Source of the DNA: Bacteroidales bacterium
GTDB lineage: Bacteria > Bacteroidota > Bacteroidia > Bacteroidales > JAAYJT01
Assembly: GCA_014860575.1 (NCBI GenBank)
Contig: JACZJK010000026.1
Coordinates: forward strand, 62,001 to 126,000
Direction of reading: 5' to 3'
DNA length: 64,000 bases
Shown here: piece after piece, positions 1 through 8,940 of the stretch
How the letters are laid out: each line of letters opens with the position of its first letter
Position numbering within the stretch: position 1 is the first letter of the stretch
The notes under the pieces: generated by a model
The model's input: the letters and a program-made list of their open reading frames with translations, nothing else
What the model was told of the DNA's origin: nothing
Databases searched by the model: none
Translations under genes and position numbers: made by a program

Positions 1-907
1 TTCCACCACCAAGTATGTTATTCATTACGCGGGCACTTATTGCGTCTTCTGAACCGGGTTTGTATTCAACCGGAAAGCCTATTCTGATTACCGACTGCAC
101 CGCGGTAGGCCTGTCAACAATGGCTACACGCATTCCTTTGGGTGGTTGTGGGTTCGGATAAATTTGTTCAGGAACATTGCCACGTTCCCATGCACTGAAA
201 TACTTCTCAATCAGTTTTTGGGTTTCTTCAAATTTCACATCACCAACAATGGCCATATAGGTAACCTCAGGCCTGACATAAGCGTGAAAATATTTCTCGC
301 ACATTTCCAGCGTGATTCTTTCAAAGCTTGCTTCGGTAGGGTTCACACCATAAGGATGATCTTTACCATACAGCAATACTTTGTTAACGCGCTCAGCAAT
401 GGAGGTAGGGTCATTCTTTGCAGCAGATAAACCTGATTTTGACTGGGTAAGAATCCTGTCGAAATGCTCCTGTTCAAACTGTGCATTGATCAGTACATCT
501 GCGATTAACTCAGCAAGTGTTTCTGTGTATCCCGAAAGACCTGATGCATACAAACTTGTTGCGCTTGCACTCAATGATGCGCCAATGAAGTCAATTTCAT
601 CATCAATCATTTCTTTGGTGCGATTTTCGGTAGCTGTTCTGATCATTTGCCCGGTAATGTCCACCATTCCAGCGAAATCGCCTTCATGTACAGGACTGTA
701 ATCAAAGATCATTGAAAAAGTTACGCGGGGAACCTTGTGGTTCTCAACAACAAAAACACGCAATCCATTATCGAGCGTAAACGATTTTGCGTTCCCGATC
801 TCAATAAGAGGAGCGGGGCCCGGTTCAGGACGAATGGAGCGGTCAAGCTGGGCGTAAGCATTCGCCAGGACTAAAAATGAAACTATGGTTAAAAGTATGT
901 TTTTCAT
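1..907 (-). CDS. M16 family peptidase, non-catalytic type (3' end cut by window edge)
   Basis: Partial gene: about 302 N-terminal residues are visible and the frame runs off the left edge. It begins with a signal peptide (MKNILLTIVSFLVLANAYAQ). The body is an M16 (pitrilysin/insulinase-like) fold: a TLDNGLRVFVVENHKVP strand as in family members, then EDAISARVMNN near the window edge. The zinc motif HxxEH is missing; the equivalent region reads GDFAGMVDITGQ. In this family such a protein usually pairs with a catalytic partner, as in mitochondrial processing peptidase and bacterial two-subunit M16B enzymes. The gene upstream in the same direction (ends at 923, 15 bp away) carries HFMEH and is the obvious partner. 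The product is probably periplasmic. It is unlikely to be proteolytic on its own. Confidence 0.85.
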   Translation of the reverse strand, partial: MKNILLTIVSFLVLANAYAQLDRSIRPEPGPAPLIEIGNAKSFTLDNGLRVFVVENHKVPRVTFSMIFDYSPVHEGDFAGMVDITGQMIRTATENRTKEMIDDEIDFIGASLSASATSLYASGLSGYTETLAELIADVLINAQFEQEHFDRILTQSKSGLSAAKNDPTSIAERVNKVLLYGKDHPYGVNPTEASFERITLEMCEKYFHAYVRPEVTYMAIVGDVKFEETQKLIEKYFSAWERGNVPEQIYPNPQPPKGMRVAIVDRPTAVQSVIRIGFPVEYKPGSEDAISARVMNNILGGG

Positions 908-922
908 GATTGATTCCTCCGC

Positions 923-2248
923 TTATTGTTCTGATTTTGGTAAATAATGCAAAACCACCCGGTTATCGTTGTTCAGATATTTATTGGCCACCTGCAGAAT
1001 ATCGTCCATGCTTACCTGCATATAACGGTCAATCTCTGTGTTGATCAGGCCTGCATCGCCGTAAAAGATATGATACTCCGCCAGGTTATCGGCGATTGTT
1101 GACATGCGGGCGTTGGCAGTTACAAAACTTGTTTCAGCCATGTTGCGCGATTTCTGGAACTCGCGTTCGCTCATGCCTTCTTTCTTAAAAAGCTCTATCT
1201 GCTCATCAATGGCAGCTTCAAGCTCCATTGGATCAATACCCATGTTGGCGATCCCAAAAACAATAAACAATCCCGGATCAGCCAATGGAAAAGGAAATGA
1301 GAATACAGCAAGGCCTTTCTGCTGATCATCAACAATGGCTTTGTGCATGCGTGAACTCTGACCCGATGATAGGATATTGGTCAGCATTTCAAGCGCGTAA
1401 CTGTCGGGATGGCCTTTTTGCGGGATGCGGTATGCCTGGATTACTGCCGGCAGTTGTATGTTGTCGTAAACAACATCCCTCACTTCGCCACCCAATTCAG
1501 GTTCATTAATATCCGGACGATACATTGATTTCTTACCTGAGGGTATTTCAGAAAAATACTTTTCAACCAATTCCTTGGTCACTGAAATGTCAATATCACC
1601 TGCAATGGCCAGCACTGCATTATTGGGCACATAATATGTCCGGTGAAAATCCTGGAACTCTTCCAGCTTCGCCTCGTCAATATATTGTACTGAACCGATA
1701 GGGGTCCAGTTGTAAGGATGCTTTGTAAAAGCACGCCTGAATATTTCTTCAAATATTGAACCGTAAGGTTGATTGTCATAACGTTGGCTGCGTTCTTCTT
1801 TTACCACGCTGCGCTGGGTTTCAACACCCAAGGAATCAATCACCAGGTGCAACATCCTTTCGGCTTCCATCCACAAACCAAGTTCAAGCTGGTTTGATGG
1901 CAGCAATTCGTAATAATGTGTTTTGTCCTGCGACGTGTAAGCGTTCACCTGCCCTCCGGCATCCTGAACGATTTTAAAATATTCTCCCCTTTCGATGTTT
2001 GCCGAACCTTCAAACATCAGGTGCTCCATAAAGTGTGCAAAACCCGTGCGGTCGGCGTTTTCGTTTTTCGAACCCACATGGTAGGTTACTGTAACAGCTA
2101 CCACGGGAGTTGTGTTGTCCTGATGCAGGATCACATGCAAGCCGTTTTCGAGTGTGTATTCCACGAACTCAATCTGGCGTTGTTGAGCCTGCAGAGTGCC
2201 GGCAATCAGCGCCGGCAGCAGAAGCAGAAAAAATTGTTTTAGTCTCAT
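923..2248 (-). CDS. M16 family zinc metallopeptidase (catalytic subunit)
   Basis: A 441-residue protein with an N-terminal signal peptide (hydrophobic residues 5-20, ending LQAQ). The inverted zinc-binding motif HFMEH is at about residues 72-76, and the third ligand Glu falls in VVKEERSQR near residue 151, the spacing expected for HxxEH-(x)74-76-E. It has one catalytic and one partner M16 domain, the length typical of an M16B half-enzyme. It lies 15 bp upstream of a second M16 gene that lacks the zinc motif, so the two very likely form one operon and a heterodimer that degrades or processes peptides in the periplasm. The substrate cannot be told from the sequence. Confidence 0.9.
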   Translation of the reverse strand: MRLKQFFLLLLPALIAGTLQAQQRQIEFVEYTLENGLHVILHQDNTTPVVAVTVTYHVGSKNENADRTGFAHFMEHLMFEGSANIERGEYFKIVQDAGGQVNAYTSQDKTHYYELLPSNQLELGLWMEAERMLHLVIDSLGVETQRSVVKEERSQRYDNQPYGSIFEEIFRRAFTKHPYNWTPIGSVQYIDEAKLEEFQDFHRTYYVPNNAVLAIAGDIDISVTKELVEKYFSEIPSGKKSMYRPDINEPELGGEVRDVVYDNIQLPAVIQAYRIPQKGHPDSYALEMLTNILSSGQSSRMHKAIVDDQQKGLAVFSFPFPLADPGLFIVFGIANMGIDPMELEAAIDEQIELFKKEGMSEREFQKSRNMAETSFVTANARMSTIADNLAEYHIFYGDAGLINTEIDRYMQVSMDDILQVANKYLNNDNRVVLHYLPKSEQ

Positions 2249-2406
2249 CAGTTAAATGTTTTTGTTTCTTGAACCCCGGTTTGAAAGGCGTTTGAAAATT
2301 TCAAATTCAGGAATGGCAAATTTATAAAAATTAGAAGCCTGTGATATTGCCGGGTTGAATTATACTTGCGATCCTTTAAAAAATCATGTTAAAAAATGTT
2401 AAACCA

Positions 2407-2439
2407 TTTGATAGACAGCATGTGTTTTTTTTATTTTGC
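2407..2439 (+). promoter_or_regulatory. Candidate Bacteroidota promoter upstream of gldA
   Basis: TTTG at 2407-2410 and TTATTTTG at 2431-2438 are separated by 20 nt. This resembles the Bacteroidota -33 TTTG / -7 TAnnTTTG promoter with one mismatch in the -7 box. Transcription would start near 2445, only about 15 nt before the ATG at 2460. That argues against the in-frame TTG at 2436 as the start of gldA. Found by eye only. Confidence 0.4.
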
Positions 2440-2459
2440 CCAAAAATTTACAATCAATC

Positions 2460-3389
2460 ATGGATATTGTTGTTGATAAATTTACACGCAAGTACGGTGC
2501 CCAACGGGCTGTGGATAACATCTCTTTCACAGTAAAAACAGGTGAAGTGCTTGGTTTTCTGGGTCCCAATGGCGCCGGGAAAACCACAACCATGAAGGCC
2601 ATCACCACGTTTCTTGCTCCAAGTGCCGGCGATATTACGGTTGGCCCATATTCAGTCACGAAAAATCCTGATGAAGTTAGAAAACTCACCGGGTATTTGC
2701 CTGAAACCAATCCCTTGTATCCTGAAATGCCGGTGATTGACTACCTGAAGTTTGTTGCCCGCATCCATGGGATCCCGACTGCAAAACTTTCTGAAAAGAT
2801 ATTTGAGATGGTTGAGGTTTGTGGCCTTGGCGCTGAAAAGCACAAAAAAATCGGCGAACTTTCAAAAGGCTATAAGCAGCGTGTGGGGCTGGCGCAGGCT
2901 ATGATCCACGATCCTTCGGTGCTGATCCTCGATGAACCTACTTCCGGACTCGATCCAAACCAGATTGTTGAAATCAGGGAGCTCATTAAACGCATTGGCC
3001 GTGAAAAAACGGTGATTCTCAGTTCGCATATCCTTGCCGAGGTAGAAGCTACCTGCGATCGGATTCTCATTATTAATAAAGGCCGTATTGTAGCCGACGG
3101 CTCTTCTGCTGATTTGCGCAAGCGGGCACAAGGCAAAGAGGTATTACATGCCTGCATCGAAGATGCCGACCCCAACCTGGTTTTTGAGGCATTGCGTGAA
3201 TTGAACACAGTAGAGATGGTTGATTTTATCAAGAACAAGAGTAATTATTTTGAAATCCAGAGCCGGACCAACCGTTCTTCGCGCCGGGAAGTATTTCAGC
3301 TTTGCCGCGATAAAAACTGGTTCCTGACTGAGCTCACACCTCTGGAAACCAAGCTTGAAGATGTGTTCCGCGAACTGACTATGAACTAA
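2460..3389 (+). CDS. gldA: GldA-family ABC transporter ATP-binding protein
   Basis: ATPase subunit of the GldA-GldF-GldG ABC transporter, a family named from gliding motility of Flavobacterium but common in non-gliding Bacteroidota. Using the ATG at 2460 (309 residues), Walker A GPNGAGKTT is at about 35-43, the signature LSKGY at 134-138, Walker B LILDEP at 155-160 and the H-loop His in SSHIL near 190. The C-terminal 90 residues are the variable extension typical of GldA/CcmA-like proteins. An in-frame TTG at 2436 would add eight residues, but the likely promoter overlaps it. The permease (3530) and GldG (4277) follow in the same direction. The 140-bp spacer after the stop holds heptanucleotide repeats. 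Whether the cell glides is unknown. Confidence 0.88.
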   Translation: MDIVVDKFTRKYGAQRAVDNISFTVKTGEVLGFLGPNGAGKTTTMKAITTFLAPSAGDITVGPYSVTKNPDEVRKLTGYLPETNPLYPEMPVIDYLKFVARIHGIPTAKLSEKIFEMVEVCGLGAEKHKKIGELSKGYKQRVGLAQAMIHDPSVLILDEPTSGLDPNQIVEIRELIKRIGREKTVILSSHILAEVEATCDRILIINKGRIVADGSSADLRKRAQGKEVLHACIEDADPNLVFEALRELNTVEMVDFIKNKSNYFEIQSRTNRSSRREVFQLCRDKNWFLTELTPLETKLEDVFRELTMN

Positions 3390-3392
3390 TTT

Positions 3393-3515
3393 AAAATTGA
3401 AAATTCGAGATTCAAAATTCAAAACCTCACTGGTATAACTTGCTATCAATTAATAAGTTAAATCTATGAATATTAAATCTTGAATTTGGAATCTTGAATC
3501 TATAATCTGGAATCA
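3393..3515 (+). repeat. Degenerate heptanucleotide tandem repeats between gldA and gldF
   Basis: Two blocks with a 7-nt period. Positions 3393-3420 hold four units of the type aaaattc. Positions 3460-3515 hold eight units of the type tgaatct or ggaatct. The first block starts three bases after the gldA stop codon. The unit resembles those in the arrays at 51180-51277 and 62295-62385. It does not encode a continuous peptide in the operon frame. Confidence 0.65.
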
Positions 3516-3529
3516 AAAATTAAAGAAAC

Positions 3530-4249
3530 ATGAAAGTCTGGGTAATTGCAACAAGAGAACTTCGATCATTTTTCGACTCGTTGATGGCCTACATTATGCT
3601 GGTGGCATTTCTGGGCTTCAGCGGATTTTTTACCTGGCTCTACGGGTCTGATATATTTTTCGTCCGTCAGGCAAGCCTTCAGGTGTTTTTTTCCATCGCT
3701 TACTGGACACTGTTTTTCTTCATTCCTGCATTGACCATGCGCCTGCTTGCCGAAGAAAACCGTACTGGTACCATCGAAATGCTGATGACCAAACCCATCA
3801 GCGATTTGCAGGTGGTGATGGGTAAGTTTTCTTCCGTGATGTTGCTGATTGTGATAGCGCTCGCACTTACTATTCCTTATTACATTACCGTGGCAAGCCT
3901 GGGCCCGATTGACCACGGGGCTACCATCACAGGATATGTTGGCCTTCTATTGATGAGCGCTGCCTATGTGAGCATTGGCCTGTTTGCCAGCAGCATTTCA
4001 AATAACCAGATTATCGCATTCCTGCTTGCCTTGCTTATAAGTATTTTCTTTCACATCATTTTCGATGTGCTTAGTTATAGTGTAACAGGGGGGATCGGTT
4101 CAATATTTTCGTACCTCAGCATCTCTACTCATTTCGATTCGATATCGCGTGGTGTGATTGACAGCAAGGATATCATATACTTCTTGTCAATTACCTTTTT
4201 GAGCCTCGTTGCAACTGAAGCTGTTCTTACAAGGCGTAATGCTGTTTAA
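3530..4249 (+). CDS. gldF: GldF-family ABC transporter permease
   Basis: A 239-residue integral membrane protein with about six hydrophobic segments. It begins MKVWVIATRELRSFFDSLMAY, the usual start of this ABC-2 type permease family, and contains the conserved cytoplasmic stretch LAEENRTGTIEMLMTKP. It would be the membrane channel energised by GldA and associated with GldG. It lies downstream of gldA across a spacer of short tandem repeats and 27 bp upstream of gldG, so it is almost certainly cotranscribed. The transported substrate is unknown for the family. Confidence 0.87.
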   Translation: MKVWVIATRELRSFFDSLMAYIMLVAFLGFSGFFTWLYGSDIFFVRQASLQVFFSIAYWTLFFFIPALTMRLLAEENRTGTIEMLMTKPISDLQVVMGKFSSVMLLIVIALALTIPYYITVASLGPIDHGATITGYVGLLLMSAAYVSIGLFASSISNNQIIAFLLALLISIFFHIIFDVLSYSVTGGIGSIFSYLSISTHFDSISRGVIDSKDIIYFLSITFLSLVATEAVLTRRNAV

Positions 4250-4276
4250 TTCAACGACTGAAAAATTATTTGAGCC

Positions 4277-5785
4277 ATGAAGAATAAAAGACGGATTACC
4301 TTACAATTATTAATGATCCTCGGGGTGGTGATCCTTATCAACATTGTTTCCGACAGGTTTTTCGTGCGGGTTGACCTCACACAGGATCAGCGCTATACCC
4401 TCAGCGACGCAACCAGAAATATCCTTCGAGATCTGAAACAACCCGTTACAGTAAGTGCATATTTCACCAGCGATCTGCCGCCGCAGTACATCAACCTGAG
4501 GCGTGAATTCACCGACCTGCTGGTAGAATACGGCAATCTTTCGCGTGGAATGGTGGTTTTTGAAATGATTGACCCAAACGACGAAGAGACCGAAATGGCG
4601 GCAATGCAGGCAGGTGTGCAACCGGTGATTGTAAACGTTAGAGAGCGTGACCAGGTAAAACAACAAAAAGCATATATGGGCGCTGTGGTTCGCATGGGCG
4701 ATCGTAAAGAAGCCATTCCGTTGATTCAGTCCGATGCCGCCATGGAATATTCGCTTTCAACATCAATAAAAAAAATATCAATTGTTGACAAGCCATTGAT
4801 CGGGGTTGTGCAGGGACATGGCCAACCGCCTTTGAGTTCGTTGCAGCAGGCACTTTCAGGTTTACTGGTTCTCAACAATGTTGAGGAAGTGAATTTTTAT
4901 GACACTATTGAGGATATTTCCCGCTTTCAGTCATTGATGATTATTGGCCCTACCGATAGTATTCCGAGCCTGCATTTCAGCCTGCTTGATAGTTACCTGG
5001 CCGGTGGCGGCAATTTACTTGTTGCATTGAACCGTGTTAGCGCCGATTTTAATACACTGCAGGGTTTTGCTGTAGAGACCGGGCTTGAAAACTGGCTTAT
5101 GGATAAAGGTGTGATTGTTGAAGGGCGTTTCATTGTAGATGCCAATTGTGGAACCGTTGGTGTTACGCAGCAAACCGGAGCCTTCCAGTACACTACCAAT
5201 ATAAGATTTCCCTACCTCCCGCTTATCAATGATTTTGCCGATCATCCGATCACCAAAGGTTTGAGCAATATAGTTTTGCAGTTCGCAAGCCCGATTTTAT
5301 ACACCGGTGATACCTTGGTCAGGTTCGAACCGATAGCTTTTACATCCGAAAAATCGGATGCCCGGAGCGTACCGCTGATGTTTGATATCCAGAAACAATG
5401 GACTGACCGTGATTTTACCCGTTCAAAACTTGCTGTGGCTGCTACCTTGCAAGGCCCGATCTCAGGAAATCTGCCTTCGCGCATGGTAGTGTTTGGCGAT
5501 GCTGATTTCGCCGTGGCTTCTGATCCTCGTCAGAACCTGCAAAGAGAAAATGTAAGCCTGCTTGTGAATGCTGTTGACTGGCTATCAGACGATACCGGAC
5601 TTGTTGAACTGCGAACCAAAGGCCCGAAAGCCCGCCCGCTTGATGAAGTTGAAGATGGACGCAAGCTATTTCTGAAACTGCTGAACTTTCTGCTTCCAAT
5701 CATCCTGATTATTATCTATGGTGTTTACAGGATAATCCGAAACCGCAACATACGCATGAAAAGAATGGAGGATGTTTATGTTTAA
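4277..5785 (+). CDS. gldG: GldG-family ABC transporter accessory protein
   Basis: A 502-residue protein with one N-terminal membrane segment (about residues 8-28), a large extracytoplasmic part, and a C-terminal membrane segment (about 468-488, rich in Leu and Ile) followed by basic residues. This is the GldG / ABC_transp_aux layout. Family features seen include VDLTQDQRYTLSDATRNIL near the N-terminus and a GQPPLSSLQQAL region. The role is as the large subunit acting with GldF and GldA; the precise mechanism is not known. The 3' end overlaps the next gene by 14 bp, which implies translational coupling. Confidence 0.87.
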   Translation: MKNKRRITLQLLMILGVVILINIVSDRFFVRVDLTQDQRYTLSDATRNILRDLKQPVTVSAYFTSDLPPQYINLRREFTDLLVEYGNLSRGMVVFEMIDPNDEETEMAAMQAGVQPVIVNVRERDQVKQQKAYMGAVVRMGDRKEAIPLIQSDAAMEYSLSTSIKKISIVDKPLIGVVQGHGQPPLSSLQQALSGLLVLNNVEEVNFYDTIEDISRFQSLMIIGPTDSIPSLHFSLLDSYLAGGGNLLVALNRVSADFNTLQGFAVETGLENWLMDKGVIVEGRFIVDANCGTVGVTQQTGAFQYTTNIRFPYLPLINDFADHPITKGLSNIVLQFASPILYTGDTLVRFEPIAFTSEKSDARSVPLMFDIQKQWTDRDFTRSKLAVAATLQGPISGNLPSRMVVFGDADFAVASDPRQNLQRENVSLLVNAVDWLSDDTGLVELRTKGPKARPLDEVEDGRKLFLKLLNFLLPIILIIIYGVYRIIRNRNIRMKRMEDVYV

Positions 5786-6761
5786 GAAATTAAACCCCCT
5801 GGTATTAGTAGCGCTGCTCGCAGTATTAATAATTGCCGTGGTAGTTGTTCTGCGAATGGATGCCCGCAAACAAAAAGGCAGCTTTTTGAACGAACTGATC
5901 AATGCTGATCGTGAGAAAACAACAAGCATCATTGTTATTCCTAAAGGAATCGCGGAGGATGCCATTACACTGGAGAAAAACGAAGACCGGTGGATGGTTG
6001 GTTCGCATGGAAAAATGTACCAGGCAAACCGCGAACATATTGCACGCATTTTTGAATCACTTTCGCCGATGATACCTGAACAATTGGTTTCGCGTTCAAA
6101 AGACAGCTGGCCTGAATATGAGATAGAAGATGTTTCGGGAACACGTGTGAAGATATATGAAGGAAAGCGCTTAAGCGGTGACTTTACATACGGTAAACTC
6201 AGTTTCCAGCAACAGATGATGCAGGGACAACAGCGGCCAAAGATCAGCACTTTTGTTCGTCTGCACGATCAGGAGGATGTTTATTCGGTTGATGGTTTTC
6301 TGGGTTCGGCATTTCCTGCGATCACAAAACAATATCGTGATCAGACTGTGATCAGCGTAAATAAAGATGATATCAGCAAAATTTCTATGCAGGGCGCTGG
6401 TGAATATAATTATACGATTTCAAGGGAAGGGACCAATTGGTTACTTAATGGCAATCAGTTAGATTCAGTTATGGTTGAGCATGTTCTGAATTCAATCAGC
6501 AATGCAAACAGCAGCGGTTTTGTGGAGCAGGAATCAGAAGGCCTGCTCAGTGTTCCATCACACCAACTTACGGTTGAAAGAATTGATGCAATTCCTGTTG
6601 AGATCAAAGCATATCCAGCCGATAGTACGCACCAATATTTTATCACCAGTTCCCAGAACCCTGGGGCTGTTTTCAGTGGTTCGCAAAATGAATTGTTTGA
6701 AAGCATCTTTTACCGGGTTACATACTTTTCCGGAAAAGATGCCAGCGATGATTCGCTTTGA
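5772..6761 (+). CDS. DUF4340 domain protein, partner of the Gld ABC transporter
   Basis: A 329-residue protein with one N-terminal membrane anchor (VLVALLAVLIIAVVVVL, about residues 10-26) and a long soluble domain. The fold matches the DUF4340 family by its repeated pattern of short strands around Trp and Tyr (EDRWMVGSHG, EGTNWLLNG, QYRDQTVISV). It starts inside gldG; a second in-frame ATG at 5778 is equally possible. Genes of this family often follow GldG-like genes in bacteria, so it probably is an extracytoplasmic part of the same complex. No enzymatic residues are recognised. Confidence 0.8.
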   Translation: MFMFKKLNPLVLVALLAVLIIAVVVVLRMDARKQKGSFLNELINADREKTTSIIVIPKGIAEDAITLEKNEDRWMVGSHGKMYQANREHIARIFESLSPMIPEQLVSRSKDSWPEYEIEDVSGTRVKIYEGKRLSGDFTYGKLSFQQQMMQGQQRPKISTFVRLHDQEDVYSVDGFLGSAFPAITKQYRDQTVISVNKDDISKISMQGAGEYNYTISREGTNWLLNGNQLDSVMVEHVLNSISNANSSGFVEQESEGLLSVPSHQLTVERIDAIPVEIKAYPADSTHQYFITSSQNPGAVFSGSQNELFESIFYRVTYFSGKDASDDSL

Positions 6762-6794
6762 AATAATGCTTGTCTACATGAGTTTGCAATTCCA

Positions 6795-7472
6795 TCAATA
6801 GCTGGTGAACTCACTTTTTTCGGTTCCGCAAACAGGACACACCCATGTTTCAGGAAGGCTGGCAAAACTAACACCTTCTTTACTTTCATCGTAAATGAAG
6901 CCACACACCGAGCATCGGAATTTATCTGAGAAGCTACCTGTTTCCACTGGTTTCAGATGCTGTACATCAATAAATGTAGGGGCATTTGCAGGAGCCACGA
7001 CCTTCCTGGTTTCACGGTAGTGATCGTAGGTTATGGGCACATTCGTTTGATCGAGCACCTGGGCATCAAGAAGTTCGCCAATAAACATCCAATGAGTACC
7101 CACATCAAGTTTTTGTACAACTTTGCATTCAAGGTAGGCAATGCTGTTGTTCAGTACAATTGGCGTTCCTGTTTGGCCAAGTTTAATATCCATGCCCTCC
7201 AGCTTGTTGAAATCTTTGCCACTTTTGTAACCAAAACGATTAAAGATCACCATATCAGTGTTTTGAGACAAGACTGACACTGCATAATGACCAGACTGCT
7301 CAATAAACCCGGCAGTGAAGTTGTTTTTGTGGCAACATGCTGCAAACAGAGGAGGAGTCGCGCTGACCTGGAATACCGAGTTTGAAATATACCCGTTTCC
7401 ACGGTTTTTGTCTCCCGCACTTACGAGATATAAACCATAAGTGACCTTAGATAGAGCGTCGAAATTGATCAT
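6795..7472 (-). CDS. Flavin reductase-rubredoxin fusion (high-molecular-weight rubredoxin type)
   Basis: A 225-residue soluble protein. Residues 1-155 form a flavin reductase-like FMN-binding domain (NGYISNSVFQVSATPP, HYAVSVLSQNT). Residues 183-225 form a rubredoxin with iron ligands CSVC (187-190) and CPVC (212-215). Proteins with this layout pass electrons from NAD(P)H through FMN to an Fe(Cys)4 centre and often feed flavodiiron proteins in oxygen or NO reduction. No flavodiiron gene is nearby. It converges on the DUF4340 gene with a 33-bp gap. It fits an organism that is anaerobic or microaerophilic and also carries cytochrome bd. Confidence 0.85.
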   Translation of the reverse strand: MINFDALSKVTYGLYLVSAGDKNRGNGYISNSVFQVSATPPLFAACCHKNNFTAGFIEQSGHYAVSVLSQNTDMVIFNRFGYKSGKDFNKLEGMDIKLGQTGTPIVLNNSIAYLECKVVQKLDVGTHWMFIGELLDAQVLDQTNVPITYDHYRETRKVVAPANAPTFIDVQHLKPVETGSFSDKFRCSVCGFIYDESKEGVSFASLPETWVCPVCGTEKSEFTSY

Positions 7473-7538
7473 GGGGATTATTGTTTTTAATGCCGCAAGA
7501 TAATCAATTTCAATGTGAGAGCAATATCCAAAATTAAT

Positions 7539-8624
7539 TTAACGACCCAGTGATTTTAGCATGCTGGCATGACTTTTTACGGCATGAAGAAAGCTTGGCT
7601 GAACATAATAGGGAAGCCCATGTTCCAGCGCAGTTCCCTTAACTATATGAGCAATATTCCTGTAATGAACATGGCTTATATTCGGGAACAAATGATGCTC
7701 AACCTGGTAATTCAATCCACCGATCAACCAGGAGAAAATCCGGCTTTCGGGTGCATAATTGGAGGTTGTAAGCAATTGATGTACAGCCCAGTTGTTTTCA
7801 ATATTGCCATCTTCGTCAGGCAAGGGATATTGTGATGTTGGCATAACATGAGCCGTTTGAAAAATGGAACTCAGCATCAAACCAGTTGCAAAATGCATTA
7901 TAAAGAAGAAAAGCAAAATCCAGTACCATGCAATTGGAAGAACGATGAGCGGGATCACCAGAAAGATCGCATAATACAGAACTTTAGAAATAACCAGTTC
8001 AAGGATCATTTGCGTATTGGATTTGGTTCCGCTGAGCACGGCTCCACTCTTTTTGTAACTAAAGTACTGTTTGAAGTCTTTGGTGGTGATCCATGAGATG
8101 GTCATCAAACCATAGAGAAACCATGCATACAGGTGTTGATATTTGTGTATTTTTTTCAGTGGGTTGTGAGGTGAAAACCTCAGAATACCTGCCGGGTTTA
8201 TATCACCATCATGGCCATGAATATTGGTATAACCATGATGCAGGGTGTTATGCTGGTATTGCCAGGTTGGCGGAAAACCACCCAGGAAATACAGAGAGTT
8301 GCTGAGAAATCTGTTAATGCGCGGATTTTTTGAGAATGTGCCATGGTTTGAATCGTGCATAAGCACCATTCCTAACCCGGCCATTCCAAGACCCATCATA
8401 ATGAAGGAGAGTAAAATCATGGGTAATGTTTGAATCACCCCGGCCACCATTAATACATAAGGAGTGAAGTATACCAATGTCATCAGTACGGACTTGGCTA
8501 CTATGCCAGGATTTCCATATTTTGACAGCTTATTGGTTTCAAAGTAATCTTTAACCTTCTTTCTTAGTTCTATTATGAAATCGGGTTTATTTTGGGACGA
8601 AAATTTAATTTGCGTATATGACAT
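7539..8624 (-). CDS. Membrane fatty acid desaturase
   Basis: A 361-residue integral membrane protein with the three histidine boxes of acyl desaturases: HDSNH at 90-94, HNTLHH at 125-130 and QVEHH at 307-311. These bind the di-iron centre that inserts a cis double bond in an acyl chain using O2. The glutamine in the third box is typical of front-end or DesA3-like desaturases. About four hydrophobic segments are seen in two pairs (about 50-90 and 210-255). It has no cytochrome b5 domain, so electrons must come from a separate donor. Oxygen is required, which agrees with the cyd operon in this window. Positional specificity cannot be read from the sequence. Confidence 0.87.
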   Translation of the reverse strand: MSYTQIKFSSQNKPDFIIELRKKVKDYFETNKLSKYGNPGIVAKSVLMTLVYFTPYVLMVAGVIQTLPMILLSFIMMGLGMAGLGMVLMHDSNHGTFSKNPRINRFLSNSLYFLGGFPPTWQYQHNTLHHGYTNIHGHDGDINPAGILRFSPHNPLKKIHKYQHLYAWFLYGLMTISWITTKDFKQYFSYKKSGAVLSGTKSNTQMILELVISKVLYYAIFLVIPLIVLPIAWYWILLFFFIMHFATGLMLSSIFQTAHVMPTSQYPLPDEDGNIENNWAVHQLLTTSNYAPESRIFSWLIGGLNYQVEHHLFPNISHVHYRNIAHIVKGTALEHGLPYYVQPSFLHAVKSHASMLKSLGR

Positions 8625-8940
8625 GTTACTGGTTTTTAAAATGTTAGGGTTTGCTTGAAATTGCTTTGCTGCAGAACCATGTGTTTAAAAAAGGATTAGG
8701 TAATCAAACTTAAACTGTAATCAAAACATGCGGAAAGCCTCGTATAATCCACATGATGAAGTGCGGACGATCCGGGGATATTGCAGATATTTTAAATCTG
8801 ATTTCTTTGTTTCCTGAATAAAAAAATACAAAAATAATGCTGTGATCCTGATTCGGTCAAGATTAGGGATTAAAGCAAAGTAAAATGTGGCCACAAGCCT
8901 GGTTTATTGGTTTGTGGCAAAGTAGCCGTGCGGATGCCAT
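8625..8940. other. 316-bp intergenic region upstream of the desaturase
   Basis: AT-rich non-coding spacer that should carry the desaturase promoter (minus strand). The only structure noticed is the hairpin at 8890-8918 near the end of the LytTR regulator gene. No RNA gene was recognised. Confidence 0.5.
8890..8918 (-). terminator. Hairpin between the LytTR gene and the desaturase gene
   Basis: A 10-bp stem (gccacaagcc with ggtttgtggc, one G-T pair) with a 9-nt loop, about 22 bp past the 3' end of the LytTR gene. There is only a short T stretch after it on the minus strand, so it may be a weak terminator or an mRNA-stabilising stem. Confidence 0.35.

Noticed and set aside
5666-6250. A 194-codon antisense frame across gldG and the DUF4340 gene
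   Set aside because: It crosses the junction of two well-supported overlapping genes and shows no family resemblance.
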